From Parabacteroides sp. FAFU027 (GTDB lineage Bacteria; Bacteroidota; Bacteroidia; Bacteroidales; UBA7332), in contig NZ_JAKZKV010000016.1 in NCBI RefSeq assembly GCF_022808675.1, positions 1-64,000 of the forward strand: a stretch of 64,000 bases of DNA. The letters run 5' to 3'. Below, in pieces: positions 35,210 through 45,662 of this stretch (its first letter is position 1; every line of letters starts with the position of its first letter). The notes below the pieces were generated by a model. That model was not told where the DNA came from. It did no database searches and saw nothing but the letters and a program-made list of their open reading frames with translations. Position numbers and translations under genes: made by a program.

Positions 35210-36595
35210 ATGAAAAAACGCCTTTCGCTTCAAGCTGCAACACTTACCGCAGGGTTGGTCAGCAGCGCTATTCCAACTCATACCTTCGCGGCAAAGAAAC
35301 CCGCCCCCGAGAAACCAAACATTATCTTTATCATAGCCGACGATATGGGCTACGGAGACCTCGCCTGTTACGGTAACAAGGTGGTCAAAACCCCGAATAT
35401 CGACCAACTGGCAAACGATGGAATCCGATTCACCCAGGCTTATGCCGGCTCTGCCATCAGTTCGCCGTCACGCTGCTGCCTCCTGACCGGTAAAAATACC
35501 GGACACAGCCGCATCCGCGATAATTTCTGCAAAGCCGGTGGTATTACCGGGGATAAAAACGGGCAACCTATCCGCCGTATGCACCTGCTGGAAACAGACA
35601 CTACCCTTGCATTGATGCTCCGGGGTGCAGGTTATCACTCCATGCTTGTAAATAAATGGCACGTGGACGGATTCAGTACAGAAGCCGGGCCTCTTGACCG
35701 TGGATTTGATGAATTCAAAGGCTGGTTGATCACCAATCTGGACTCCAATTTACCCTATTACTATCCTTCAAAACGCTACCATAACCGCGAGCTTATCGAC
35801 ATTCCGGAGAATCAAAACGGCGCTCAGGTACGACACAATAACGACATTTCGACTGACGATGCCGTACAGTTTATCAATGAAAATAAACAACGTCCGTTCT
35901 TCCTTTATCTTGCTTACGACACGCCACACGAACCTTATGTAATTAAGGATAAAGGCATTTACGCAAATACCAACCTGAGTGAGACGGCTAAAACCTATGC
36001 GGCACTGGTCACACATATGGATAGGAATATTGGTCGGGTAGTACAGGCTTTGGAGAAAAACGGCATCCGCAAAAACACGATGATCGTCTTTATTTCGGAT
36101 AATGGAGGAGCTGTCATGGCGCCACACAAAGAACTGGCCTGCAATGCCAATCTGCGCGGGCTGAAAGGTAACCTGTATGAAGGGGGGATCCGTGTACCGA
36201 TGATCGTAAGTTGGCCAAACCGTTTACCCAAAGGCAGAATCAGTCAGGCGATTACCTATTCGCCGGATCTAATGCCTACGCTTGCTGAAATCACCGCCGC
36301 TAAAACGCCGCAAAATATCGATGGCATAAGTATTTTGCCAACTCTCAAAGGGAAAAACCAGCACTCTGAGAAACGCTTTTTCTACTGGGAGTTTCCCAAC
36401 CAAACCCGTGCGGTCCGTTGGGGCAAATGGAAAGCTATCCGCCCGAAATGGAATGCTGAACTGGAGTTGTATGATTTAAGTAAAGATATTTCGGAGAAAA
36501 ACAATGTAGCGAAGGAGTACCCCGAAATTGTCAAAACGATTGAACAATACATGGTGTCTGCACGAACTGAATCGGAAAACTGGCCGACAAAATAA
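35210..36595 (+). CDS. Sulfatase (arylsulfatase family, Ser-type)
   Basis: A 461-residue periplasmic sulfatase. A signal region ends near PTHTFA. Metal-binding IFIIADDMGYGDLACYG leads, then the sulfatase signature SSPSRCCLLTGKNTGH, where the residue converted to formylglycine is Ser rather than Cys. Further motifs are NKWHVDGF, FLYLAYDTPHEPYV and FISDNGGAVMAPH. A Ser-type enzyme needs the radical-SAM maturase anSME, usual in anaerobes. It probably desulfates a carbohydrate or an aromatic sulfate ester. No SusC/D pair or glycoside hydrolase is adjacent. Confidence 0.92.
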   Translation: MKKRLSLQAATLTAGLVSSAIPTHTFAAKKPAPEKPNIIFIIADDMGYGDLACYGNKVVKTPNIDQLANDGIRFTQAYAGSAISSPSRCCLLTGKNTGHSRIRDNFCKAGGITGDKNGQPIRRMHLLETDTTLALMLRGAGYHSMLVNKWHVDGFSTEAGPLDRGFDEFKGWLITNLDSNLPYYYPSKRYHNRELIDIPENQNGAQVRHNNDISTDDAVQFINENKQRPFFLYLAYDTPHEPYVIKDKGIYANTNLSETAKTYAALVTHMDRNIGRVVQALEKNGIRKNTMIVFISDNGGAVMAPHKELACNANLRGLKGNLYEGGIRVPMIVSWPNRLPKGRISQAITYSPDLMPTLAEITAAKTPQNIDGISILPTLKGKNQHSEKRFFYWEFPNQTRAVRWGKWKAIRPKWNAELELYDLSKDISEKNNVAKEYPEIVKTIEQYMVSARTESENWPTK

Positions 36596-36606
36596 ATTTG
36601 AGGTTA

Positions 36607-36637
36607 AACCTCCAGGGTACTGAAAACCTTGGAGGTT
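36607..36637. repeat. 31-bp palindrome, dispersed repeat copy 2
   Basis: Same element as 8187-8217, with about four changes, all in the left arm. It sits just after the sulfatase stop and may serve as its terminator (followed by TTTTATTTT). Confidence 0.7.
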
Positions 36638-36686
36638 TTATTTTAAATCCCTATTTTTGACCATCAAACTGAATAACCTGTTTATC

Positions 36687-38063
36687 ATGGCAAAAAATAT
36701 AGATTCTTTCCAACACTACTTCTTCGTGGGAATCGCAGGCACCGGCATGAGTGCCATCGCCCAATACCTGCGTGGCATTGGCAAAAATGTCTCCGGTTCC
36801 GACCGTCTCTTCAACAAGGATAACAAGATGCTCATTCAGGAGCAGTTCGAAAGCATGGGCATTGTGTGCCACTTTCAGGACGCTTCGGGCATTACCCCCG
36901 ATGTGGATGTAGTGGTGGTTTCCACGGCTATCGAAGAGAGCAACGTGGAGTATCAGGCGGCCTTGCAAAAAGGCATCCCCATCATGAAACGCTCGGAGCT
37001 GCTGGCTGCCATTTCGGTATCGAAACGCACCATTGCTGTAGGAGGGACTTCCGGGAAATCCACCACCACCAGCATGATTTTCCACATCCTTCAGGAAAAT
37101 GGCTATTCGCCTTCACTCATTACCGGAGCCGGACTTACCGCTTTGCAAAAGAAAGGATTGCCTGGAAATGCCTGGGTTGGCGAAAGCGACTGGCTGGTTA
37201 TCGAATCGGATGAATCTGACGGCTCCATTGTCAACTATTTACCAGAAATATCCGTCCTGCTCAACATTGACCGCGACCACAAGGAGTTCGATGAGTTGAT
37301 TGAGCTATTCTCCACTTTTAAGAAGAATACGCACGGCCGCTTTATTGTCAATGCAGACCACCCCGTAGCTGCAAAACTTTCCGAAAAACCGGAATTTGAC
37401 TTTGGGGCAAATCAAGGAGTAGGATTCGTTGGAAAGGATTTTCAGCAAAAAGGTTTTGAAATCAGCTTCTCGGTCAATGGCGTGCCGTTCCATATTCCCG
37501 TCATTGGCAAGCACAATATGGAAAATACACTGGCTTCAGTTGCCGTTGCCTCTGCCATTGGCATATCAATAGAAGATTCGACCAAAGCGATGACCAGTTA
37601 CGAAGGTATTTACCGCCGTACCCAATTAGTGGGACTGAAAAACGACATTTGCGTCATCGACGATTTTGCCCACAATCCTGCAGAAGTCGCCGCAGCCATC
37701 AGAGCCTGCCAGCAAGTAGGAAAACGCGTATTTGCCTGGTTCCAGCCGCACGGCTTCGGACCGCTTCGTTTTATGCACGAAGAACTTGGTGAAGAGGTGG
37801 CAGCCACTTTACGCAGTGAAGATGAATTTATTCTGTCTGACGTTTATTATGCCGGAGGGTCAGTAGATAAAAACATTTCTCCAAAAATAGTTTCCGATGC
37901 CATTCAGGCTAAAAACGCAAAAGCAACCTTTATCCCCGACCGGTCCGAACTTACCGGATACCTGCAAAGCCTTTACCAGCCGGGAGATGTCGTACTGATG
38001 ATGGGGGCTCGTGACACCACTTTATCTGACTTTGCTTTGGAAATATTTGAAGCTATAAAATAG
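36687..38063 (+). CDS. Mur ligase family protein (MurC/Mpl-like)
   Basis: A 458-residue ATP-dependent ligase of peptidoglycan metabolism. The N-terminal domain (HYFFVGIAGTGMSAIAQYLR, SGSDRLF) binds a UDP-sugar as in MurC. The central ATP-binding loop reads AVGGTSGKSTTTSMI, where MurC normally has GTHGKTTTT. ESDESDGSIVNY and NIDRDHKEF are typical of the MurC/Mpl group, and the C-terminal domain has FDDFAHNPAEVAAAI. The altered P-loop makes it more likely a paralogue (for example recycling ligase) than the essential MurC. The start at 36687 gives the natural N-terminus. Confidence 0.85.
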   Translation: MAKNIDSFQHYFFVGIAGTGMSAIAQYLRGIGKNVSGSDRLFNKDNKMLIQEQFESMGIVCHFQDASGITPDVDVVVVSTAIEESNVEYQAALQKGIPIMKRSELLAAISVSKRTIAVGGTSGKSTTTSMIFHILQENGYSPSLITGAGLTALQKKGLPGNAWVGESDWLVIESDESDGSIVNYLPEISVLLNIDRDHKEFDELIELFSTFKKNTHGRFIVNADHPVAAKLSEKPEFDFGANQGVGFVGKDFQQKGFEISFSVNGVPFHIPVIGKHNMENTLASVAVASAIGISIEDSTKAMTSYEGIYRRTQLVGLKNDICVIDDFAHNPAEVAAAIRACQQVGKRVFAWFQPHGFGPLRFMHEELGEEVAATLRSEDEFILSDVYYAGGSVDKNISPKIVSDAIQAKNAKATFIPDRSELTGYLQSLYQPGDVVLMMGARDTTLSDFALEIFEAIK

Positions 38064-38153
38064 ACCGCATACAATCATTCTAAATCCTCAGAAATCCTCT
38101 TCAAAAAGCGCTTTGGAGAGGTTTTTTTATGCCGATATGTGAGCAAAATTGAC

Positions 38154-38161
38154 TATATTTG
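38154..38161 (+). promoter_or_regulatory. gyrB: -7 box of gyrB
   Basis: TATATTTG followed by TTGG, 84 bp before the gyrB ATG. Confidence 0.5.
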
Positions 38162-38242
38162 TTGGCTTTTTGCCTATCAGGCAACTCCGGCATACCACAC
38201 ACCGGATATTCAGCAATAACAAATTGATATTTAGCCATATAA

Positions 38243-40213
<1,971 letters not shown>

Positions 40214-40234
40214 AATCATTCTACATAAATGTCA

Positions 40235-40268
40235 AAAAGCCAGTTTCGGAATCGAAACTGGCTTTTTT
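40235..40268 (+). terminator. gyrB: Terminator of gyrB
   Basis: AAAAGCCAGTTTCG pairs perfectly with CGAAACTGGCTTTT over a GAAT loop, then T-run. Confidence 0.9.
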
Positions 40269-40606
40269 GCTTTCTCGAGATTACAAAATATGCTGCCCAA
40301 CATGTATTTAACTTTTATTTACGGAAATATTTCCTGATTATTTTTGCAAAGCCTTAGAAATCATTCTATTTTTGCATCGGTTTTCGATGGGTAGTTATCA
40401 ATTGACCACTTTCATGTGTTTGATTCCCCCATTACACAAACAACAACATCACTTTATTGGACTCCGGATTTTCGAGCGCGAAAACCGGAATGATTTTTGA
40501 TTATCACATTCTAACATAAGGGCTGGATTTGGCAAAAGTATCCGCCCATGAAATTGAAAATTTACGCACATCTAACATCACTTACTAACTTTATTTATTT
40601 CGAATT
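40269..40606 (+). promoter_or_regulatory. ndh upstream region with tandem promoter boxes
   Basis: Two TATTTTTG boxes, at 40339-40346 and 40367-40374, lie 28 bp apart; either would give a leader of about 230 nt or more for ndh. A hairpin (CCGGATTTTCG / CGAAAACCGG, about 40466-40490) lies in the leader. I recognise no known riboswitch and see no gene. Confidence 0.5.
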
Positions 40607-41902
40607 ATGAATCCAAACATCCCTGAGGTAGAGAGCAAGCGCATTGTCGTCGTTGGTGGAGGATTCGCGGGACTGACACTCTGTCGCGACCTTGTAAAAT
40701 CAGATTATCAGATAGTTCTGTTGGACAAACACAACTATCACATGTTTCAACCATTGTTTTACCAGGTAGCGACAGCCGGTCTGGAGCCCAGTGCTATTTC
40801 TTTCCCTTACCGCAAAGTTTTCCAGAATAAGAAAAACGTTCACATCCGCAAAACGGAAGTGTTGAGCGTTGACACAGATAAAAAAATCGTTCATACAACT
40901 ATCGGTGAGATTAGATACGATTACCTCGTTATCGGAACAGGCGCTACTACTAATTTCTTCGGCAACAAGCAACTGGAAGAAATCACTCATCCGATGAAGT
41001 CTGTTGCACAAGCGCTGGGTTTGAGAAACAGTATCCTGCAAACATTCGAAAACATTCTAATCAGCGAGTGCGAAGAAGAGCAAGAGGGAATGATGAACTT
41101 CGTGGTTGTAGGTGGTGGTCCTACCGGAGTGGAAACTGCCGGAGCAATCGCCGAAATGAAGAAATATATCCTTCCGAAAGACTATCCGGAAATTGACTTC
41201 AACCGCATGAACATCTATCTGGTGGAAGCGGCTCCACGCCTGCTGAACGGTATGTCAGACAAATCGGCACGCAAAGCTTACGAATACCTGATGAAAATGG
41301 GTGTAAAAGTTTGGTTGAATGCAGCGGTATCAGAATACGATGGAAAAGTGGTTTCTCTGAGCAATGGAGCCCGCATGAAAACCGACACCATCATTTGGGC
41401 AGCCGGTGTGCGCGGTAACTTCGTTGAAGGTATCAACACTGATGTTATGGCACGCGGCCAGCGCATGAAGGTCGATGGATTCAATAAAGTAGAAGGATAT
41501 GATGACGTTTATGCAATCGGTGATATCGCATTGCAACAAAACGACCCTAAATTCCCGAACGGTCACCCTCAGGTAGCACAGGTAGCCATCCAGTCGGCTG
41601 TAAACCTGGCTAAAAACTTCAAACATATTGCAAAAGGTGAAACGCAAAAACAATTCATCTACAATGACCTGGGAAGCATGGCAACCGTAGGACGCAACCG
41701 TGCGGTTGTTGACCTTCCGGCCTTCCACTTTGGCGGATTCTTTGCCTGGATGGTATGGATGTTCATCCACCTTCGTTCAATCCTGGGAACCAAAAATAAG
41801 GTTCAGACCTTTGTGAACTGGATCTGGAGTTACTTTACTTACGACCAGTCTCTGCGTCTGATTATCAAAGCGACCCAGAAGCCTAAAAAGCAATTAAAAT
41901 AA
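40607..41902 (+). CDS. ndh: Type II NADH dehydrogenase
   Basis: A 431-residue membrane-associated flavoprotein that passes electrons from NADH to quinone without pumping protons. FAD-binding Rossmann motif RIVVVGGGFAGLTLCRDL at the N-terminus, NADH-binding FVVVGGGPTGVETAGAIAEM near residue 165, and DVYAIGDIAL for the FAD ribityl group. The C-terminal tail has an amphipathic or membrane-binding segment (FFAWMVWMFIHLRSILG), as usual for NDH-2 of bacteria. It has a long leader and a clean terminator. Confidence 0.93.
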   Translation: MNPNIPEVESKRIVVVGGGFAGLTLCRDLVKSDYQIVLLDKHNYHMFQPLFYQVATAGLEPSAISFPYRKVFQNKKNVHIRKTEVLSVDTDKKIVHTTIGEIRYDYLVIGTGATTNFFGNKQLEEITHPMKSVAQALGLRNSILQTFENILISECEEEQEGMMNFVVVGGGPTGVETAGAIAEMKKYILPKDYPEIDFNRMNIYLVEAAPRLLNGMSDKSARKAYEYLMKMGVKVWLNAAVSEYDGKVVSLSNGARMKTDTIIWAAGVRGNFVEGINTDVMARGQRMKVDGFNKVEGYDDVYAIGDIALQQNDPKFPNGHPQVAQVAIQSAVNLAKNFKHIAKGETQKQFIYNDLGSMATVGRNRAVVDLPAFHFGGFFAWMVWMFIHLRSILGTKNKVQTFVNWIWSYFTYDQSLRLIIKATQKPKKQLK

Positions 41903-41916
41903 TCATCGACTATACC

Positions 41917-41949
41917 ATCCCACTGTTCATCCGGACAGTGGGATTTTTA
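41917..41949 (+). terminator. ndh: Terminator of ndh
   Basis: ATCCCACTGT / ACAGTGGGAT stem followed by a T-rich tract. Confidence 0.8.
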
Positions 41950-42052
41950 TTTTCCTACATTTTTGTATTATAAAGACTCAAATCCAACAATTTTGTAGGT
42001 TACTCCCGCCCTCCATATCCCCTATCCACCTAATTACCAACCAATAATTAAA

Positions 42053-42068
42053 TGGCATAATAATTGCA
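42053..42068 (+). promoter_or_regulatory. Sigma-54-type (-24/-12) promoter
   Basis: TGGCATAATAATTGCA: the GG and GC dinucleotides are exactly 12 bp apart and surrounded by the consensus TGGCA...TTGCA. It lies 33 bp before the start of the first nitrogenase-associated gene. No TAnnTTTG box is seen in the same position. Confidence 0.7.
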
Positions 42069-42100
42069 TCTGCTTGACAAACTAAAAACAGAGAAGCAAT

Positions 42101-42310
42101 ATGAGTACATCAGAAATTATCGAATTGGAAAAGGCCGTCAATAAAGCAAAATTCAAATTAACCCAGGAAGCTGGAGCTCTGCACGACCTGATTGAAGACA
42201 GATTGATGAGTGATTTTAATGAAATCCCGGTATTCGCAGAAGCTGCCTATAAAGCCGCTTGCGAATGGTCAGCTCTTAAAGAAAAACTGAGTTCTGCAAA
42301 ATCCGTATAG
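42101..42310 (+). CDS. DUF683/CCE_0567-like small metalloprotein (nitrogenase-associated)
   Basis: A 69-residue two-helix protein (MSTSEIIELEKAVNKAKFK start) with the family's central motif LHDLIEDRL and the following ATYxA-like AAYKAACEWSALKEKL. Rop-like DUF683 (CCE_0567) proteins are encoded in nif clusters beside nifX and bind metal; their exact role is not settled. It is one base from the next gene and shares the sigma-54-type promoter with it. The identification is by motif and by the neighbour. Confidence 0.65.
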   Translation: MSTSEIIELEKAVNKAKFKLTQEAGALHDLIEDRLMSDFNEIPVFAEAAYKAACEWSALKEKLSSAKSV

Positions 42311-42311
42311 T

Positions 42312-42716
42312 ATGGAAGTGACATTCTTTGAAAAGCCGGGCTGTATCAATAACACCCGTCAGAAAAATATAATAGCAGAGGCAGGGCATGTGGTAAATGC
42401 CCTCTCTCTGCTAGCCTATCATTGGGATAAAGAGGATTTGAGAAGCTATTTCTCAGGACTTGAAGTCAGGGACTGGTTTAATCCGACTGCCCCGAGAATC
42501 AAGAACGGGGAGGTTAATCCGGGTGCAATCGATTCCGAAACAGCATTATCAGAAATGATAAAAGACCCGTTATTGATTCGCCGTCCTTTGCTTGAAGTCA
42601 ATGGCACTAAAGCCTGCGGATTTCAAAACAAACTGGTCGAGCTGCTCTTGGAAGGCAAAGATGTCAGTTATTTACAAACATGCCCTAACGCTTCAACCAC
42701 TAAAGGATGCAACTAA
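42312..42716 (+). CDS. Nitrogenase-associated ArsC/Spx-family protein
   Basis: A 134-residue thioredoxin-fold protein. It begins MEVTFFEKPGCINNTRQK, the N-terminal signature of the nitrogenase-associated branch of the ArsC/Spx family, and continues with WFNPTAPRIK, then DPLLIRRPLLEVNG (the RRPL motif shared with ArsC). Members of this branch are usually encoded within nif clusters. It follows the DUF683-like gene after one base, so both are surely cotranscribed. No nifHDK genes lie in the window. Confidence 0.8.
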   Translation: MEVTFFEKPGCINNTRQKNIIAEAGHVVNALSLLAYHWDKEDLRSYFSGLEVRDWFNPTAPRIKNGEVNPGAIDSETALSEMIKDPLLIRRPLLEVNGTKACGFQNKLVELLLEGKDVSYLQTCPNASTTKGCN

Positions 42717-42719
42717 TCC

Positions 42720-43487
42720 TTATTTCTTAGCATCCAGTTGCCCGAATACTTTTTTAAGAATAGTATTCACTCGGGCAGAGGGATTTTCACGGATTTTCTT
42801 CTCTTCTGAAGCCAGACTAAGGAACATTCCATTCAACGTTTTATCTGTAACATACCGGGTCAGATTGGCACTAACCGGCTTCATATTCGAAGCTTTCCCC
42901 ACGAGGGAATTAGCAACGGTATTATACGCATTGGCCAGAGCCTTCCAGGAATCAGTTGTTGAAATATTCCCTACCAGTTTCTTATCCAGAGAGGTCGCTA
43001 TTTTAGGTTCAAAAGCACTGCTCAGTTGTGAGTAGGTATTATTCCTCAAATAGCTGGTAGCGGCATTATTTGCTCCGAAAAGAATATTGGTAGCGTCTTT
43101 AATAGTCATATTTCTGATGGCGCTGACAAATATCGGCTTGGCTTCAACAGCTGCATCCTCTGCAGCTCTGTTCAGACGAAGGACAACATCATTGACCAGC
43201 TTCTCTCCTCCTGGCACAAGCTTAATATTTTTGATAATCGGCTGCGCCTCTTCTGGTAATAATATTTTTAAGGCCTGATTGGCAAAAAAGCCATCTGTCT
43301 TGCTCAGATTCATTACCGAATTGGTTGTCCCGACCAATAACGCTTCTTTGAGTCCGGTCGCATTATCAACACCTATAGAGGTAGATACCCCTTGTTGTGT
43401 CATTACCTGACTAGCTACCTGCTGCAATTCAGTGCAGGAAGTTGATAATATCACAATCGCCGACAAACTAATTATCATTCTTCTCAT
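42720..43487 (-). CDS. DUF4197 family lipoprotein
   Basis: A 255-residue protein with a lipoprotein signal (IISLSAIVILSTSC). The body is helical: GLKEALLVGTTNSVMNLSKTDGFFAN, ALKILLPEEAQPI, VVLRLNRAAEDAAVEAKPIF, and DKTLNGMFLSLASEEKKIRENPSAR near the end. These are hallmark segments of DUF4197, periplasmic proteins of unknown function. It converges with the ArsC-like gene, leaving only three bases between their ends, and lies 16 bp after the M3 peptidase gene on the same strand, so the two may be cotranscribed. Confidence 0.88.
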   Translation of the reverse strand: MRRMIISLSAIVILSTSCTELQQVASQVMTQQGVSTSIGVDNATGLKEALLVGTTNSVMNLSKTDGFFANQALKILLPEEAQPIIKNIKLVPGGEKLVNDVVLRLNRAAEDAAVEAKPIFVSAIRNMTIKDATNILFGANNAATSYLRNNTYSQLSSAFEPKIATSLDKKLVGNISTTDSWKALANAYNTVANSLVGKASNMKPVSANLTRYVTDKTLNGMFLSLASEEKKIRENPSARVNTILKKVFGQLDAKK

Positions 43488-43503
43488 AAATACAATATTT
43501 TCG

Positions 43504-45612
43504 TTATTTCAATCCTCTGTTTTTCAATAAAGCATCCGGATTTGGCTCTGCTCCCCGAAATTGGATGTAGAGCTTCATCGGCTCGTCACTTCCCCCTTTT
43601 TCCAGAATATTCTGGCGGTAACGGGTGGCAATCTCCTGGTTGAAAATATTCCCGCTCTGCTCAAAGGCTTCAAACGCATCGGCATCAAGCACTTCCGCCC
43701 ACAAATAGCTGTAATAACCAGCCGAATAGCCTCCATCATCAAAGATATGTTTGAAATAGGTGGTGCGGTAACGGGGTATTATTTCGTTGATTAAACCGAT
43801 TTTATTCATCGCATCGGTTTCAAATTTACGAACATCTGTCGAATCGGTAATCGTTGCCAAATGCCAGTCCATATCAAGAATTGCAGCAGCTACTAATTCT
43901 GTAGTATTGAATCCCTGATTAAATTTCGAAGCGTTTCTCAGCTTTTGGATAAGTGAATCGGGAATCAGTTCACCCGTTTTATAATGGCGGGCATACATCT
44001 TCAGCACTTCCGGAGCAGTGGCCCAATGTTCCATCAACTGGGAAGGCAACTCCACAAAGTCACGGGCAACTCCCGTTCCTGAGACTTTCGGATAGGAACA
44101 GCGTGTGAGCATTCCGTGCATAGCATGACCGAATTCGTGGAACAGGGTTTCGACCTCATCCAGCGTCAATAATGAAGGAGCATCAGCAGTCGGTTTGGTA
44201 AAATTGCCGACGTTTACAATAACCGGACGGATCTCTTTGCCATTCTGCACATATTGATCTCTGATATTATTCATCCAGGCCCCAACACGTTTACCCGGAC
44301 GGGGGAAATAGTCGGTGTATAAAACGCCCAGATGAGAGCCATCGACGTCCTTCACCTCGAATGCACGAACATCCGGATGATAAACCGGCGCATTTTTTAT
44401 TTCATGAAATGAAATTCCATACAGTTTATGCGTTACCTGAAACACCCCGTCAAGGACATTTTCAAGCTTAAAATAAGGCTTGAGTTGTTCTTCATCAAAG
44501 GCATAACGGGCTTTGCGCACCTTTTCGGCATAGTACCACCAGTCCCACGATTGAAGGTTGTAATTATTCCTTTCGGCATTGGAAAGCATTTGCATATCGG
44601 ATAACTCTTCCTTTGCGCGCTGCAATGCCGGTGTCCAAATGCTATTGAGCAGGTTCATGACTCGTTCGGGGGTCTTTGCCATTTGAATATCCAGAGCGTA
44701 ATCAGCATAGGTTTTAAAGCCTAAAAGTTGGGAACGCTCCTGTCTAAGCTTGATGATTTTGGCACAAATCGCTTTATTGTCAAAGTTGTTGTTATTATCT
44801 CCCCGGTTGATATATCCTTTGTACAGCTTCTCGCGCAACTCCCGCTTATCGGAATATTGAAGGAACGGTAACATGCTTGGCTTCTGGACAGTGAATACCC
44901 ATTTGCCTTCCAGTTTGCGTTGTTTCGCCTCTTCGGCGGCAGCAGTACGAACCGATTGGGGTAATCCTGCTAAGTCAGCCTCCTTATCAATAACCAGTAC
45001 AAAATTATTGGTCTCTTTCAACAGGTTGTCACCAAACTTCAAAGAGAGCATAGCCAACTCTTTATTGAGAGCTCTCATCCGTTCTTTCTGCTCAGGATTT
45101 AGTAAGGCTCCGGCACGAACAAACTCTTTGTAATACTCGTCAAGCACACGTTTTTGCTCAGTGGTTAATCTCTCCTGCTCCTTATGATCATTTACATATT
45201 TGATACGCTGGAAAAGTTTATCATTCAGCAAAATGTTATCCTGATGCTCGGTCATCATTGGAGTGACCATTTCGGCTATTTTTTGCATCTGGTCATTAGT
45301 TTCAGCTTCCGTCAAATTGAAAAAGACGTGCGAAACTTTCTTCAGATTTTCTCCGCTAAATTCCAGTGCTTCGATTGTATTCTTAAAGGTCGCAGGCTCG
45401 GTATTCTGCGCAATTTGCTCAATCTCTTTTGCCTGAACCCGGATTCCCTCCTGAAAAGCGGGCAAATAGTGGCTATTTTTAATCTTATCAAAAGGAGGTA
45501 CACCAAACGGCGTTTTATACTCTTCGAAAAACGGATTATGCTTCATTCCAGTCTGAGTTTTACAAGATGTAATTATTAAAGCGGCTGATAACAGATAGAT
45601 TAGATTCTTCAT
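43504..45612 (-). CDS. dcp: M3 family peptidyl-dipeptidase
   Basis: A 702-residue zinc metallopeptidase that removes C-terminal dipeptides. A lipoprotein signal (LLSAALIITSC) places it in the periplasm, unlike the cytosolic E. coli Dcp. The zinc motif is in VETLFHEFGHAMHGML (HExxH), with the third ligand Glu in the segment downstream. NPFFEEYKTPFGVPPFDKI at the N-terminus and YYSYLWAEVLDADAF are characteristic of this group. Probable role: use of extracellular peptides. Confidence 0.93.
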   Translation of the reverse strand: MKNLIYLLSAALIITSCKTQTGMKHNPFFEEYKTPFGVPPFDKIKNSHYLPAFQEGIRVQAKEIEQIAQNTEPATFKNTIEALEFSGENLKKVSHVFFNLTEAETNDQMQKIAEMVTPMMTEHQDNILLNDKLFQRIKYVNDHKEQERLTTEQKRVLDEYYKEFVRAGALLNPEQKERMRALNKELAMLSLKFGDNLLKETNNFVLVIDKEADLAGLPQSVRTAAAEEAKQRKLEGKWVFTVQKPSMLPFLQYSDKRELREKLYKGYINRGDNNNNFDNKAICAKIIKLRQERSQLLGFKTYADYALDIQMAKTPERVMNLLNSIWTPALQRAKEELSDMQMLSNAERNNYNLQSWDWWYYAEKVRKARYAFDEEQLKPYFKLENVLDGVFQVTHKLYGISFHEIKNAPVYHPDVRAFEVKDVDGSHLGVLYTDYFPRPGKRVGAWMNNIRDQYVQNGKEIRPVIVNVGNFTKPTADAPSLLTLDEVETLFHEFGHAMHGMLTRCSYPKVSGTGVARDFVELPSQLMEHWATAPEVLKMYARHYKTGELIPDSLIQKLRNASKFNQGFNTTELVAAAILDMDWHLATITDSTDVRKFETDAMNKIGLINEIIPRYRTTYFKHIFDDGGYSAGYYSYLWAEVLDADAFEAFEQSGNIFNQEIATRYRQNILEKGGSDEPMKLYIQFRGAEPNPDALLKNRGLK

Positions 45613-45662
45613 TGTCTTAATGCTTTATGTGTTTCTGGTATTGATTCTATATTTTCAAATCA

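Noticed and set aside
42101-42716. Arsenate reductase operon
   Set aside because: The ArsC-like protein has the nitrogenase-associated start (EKPGCINNTRQK), and there is no arsenic regulator or pump nearby.
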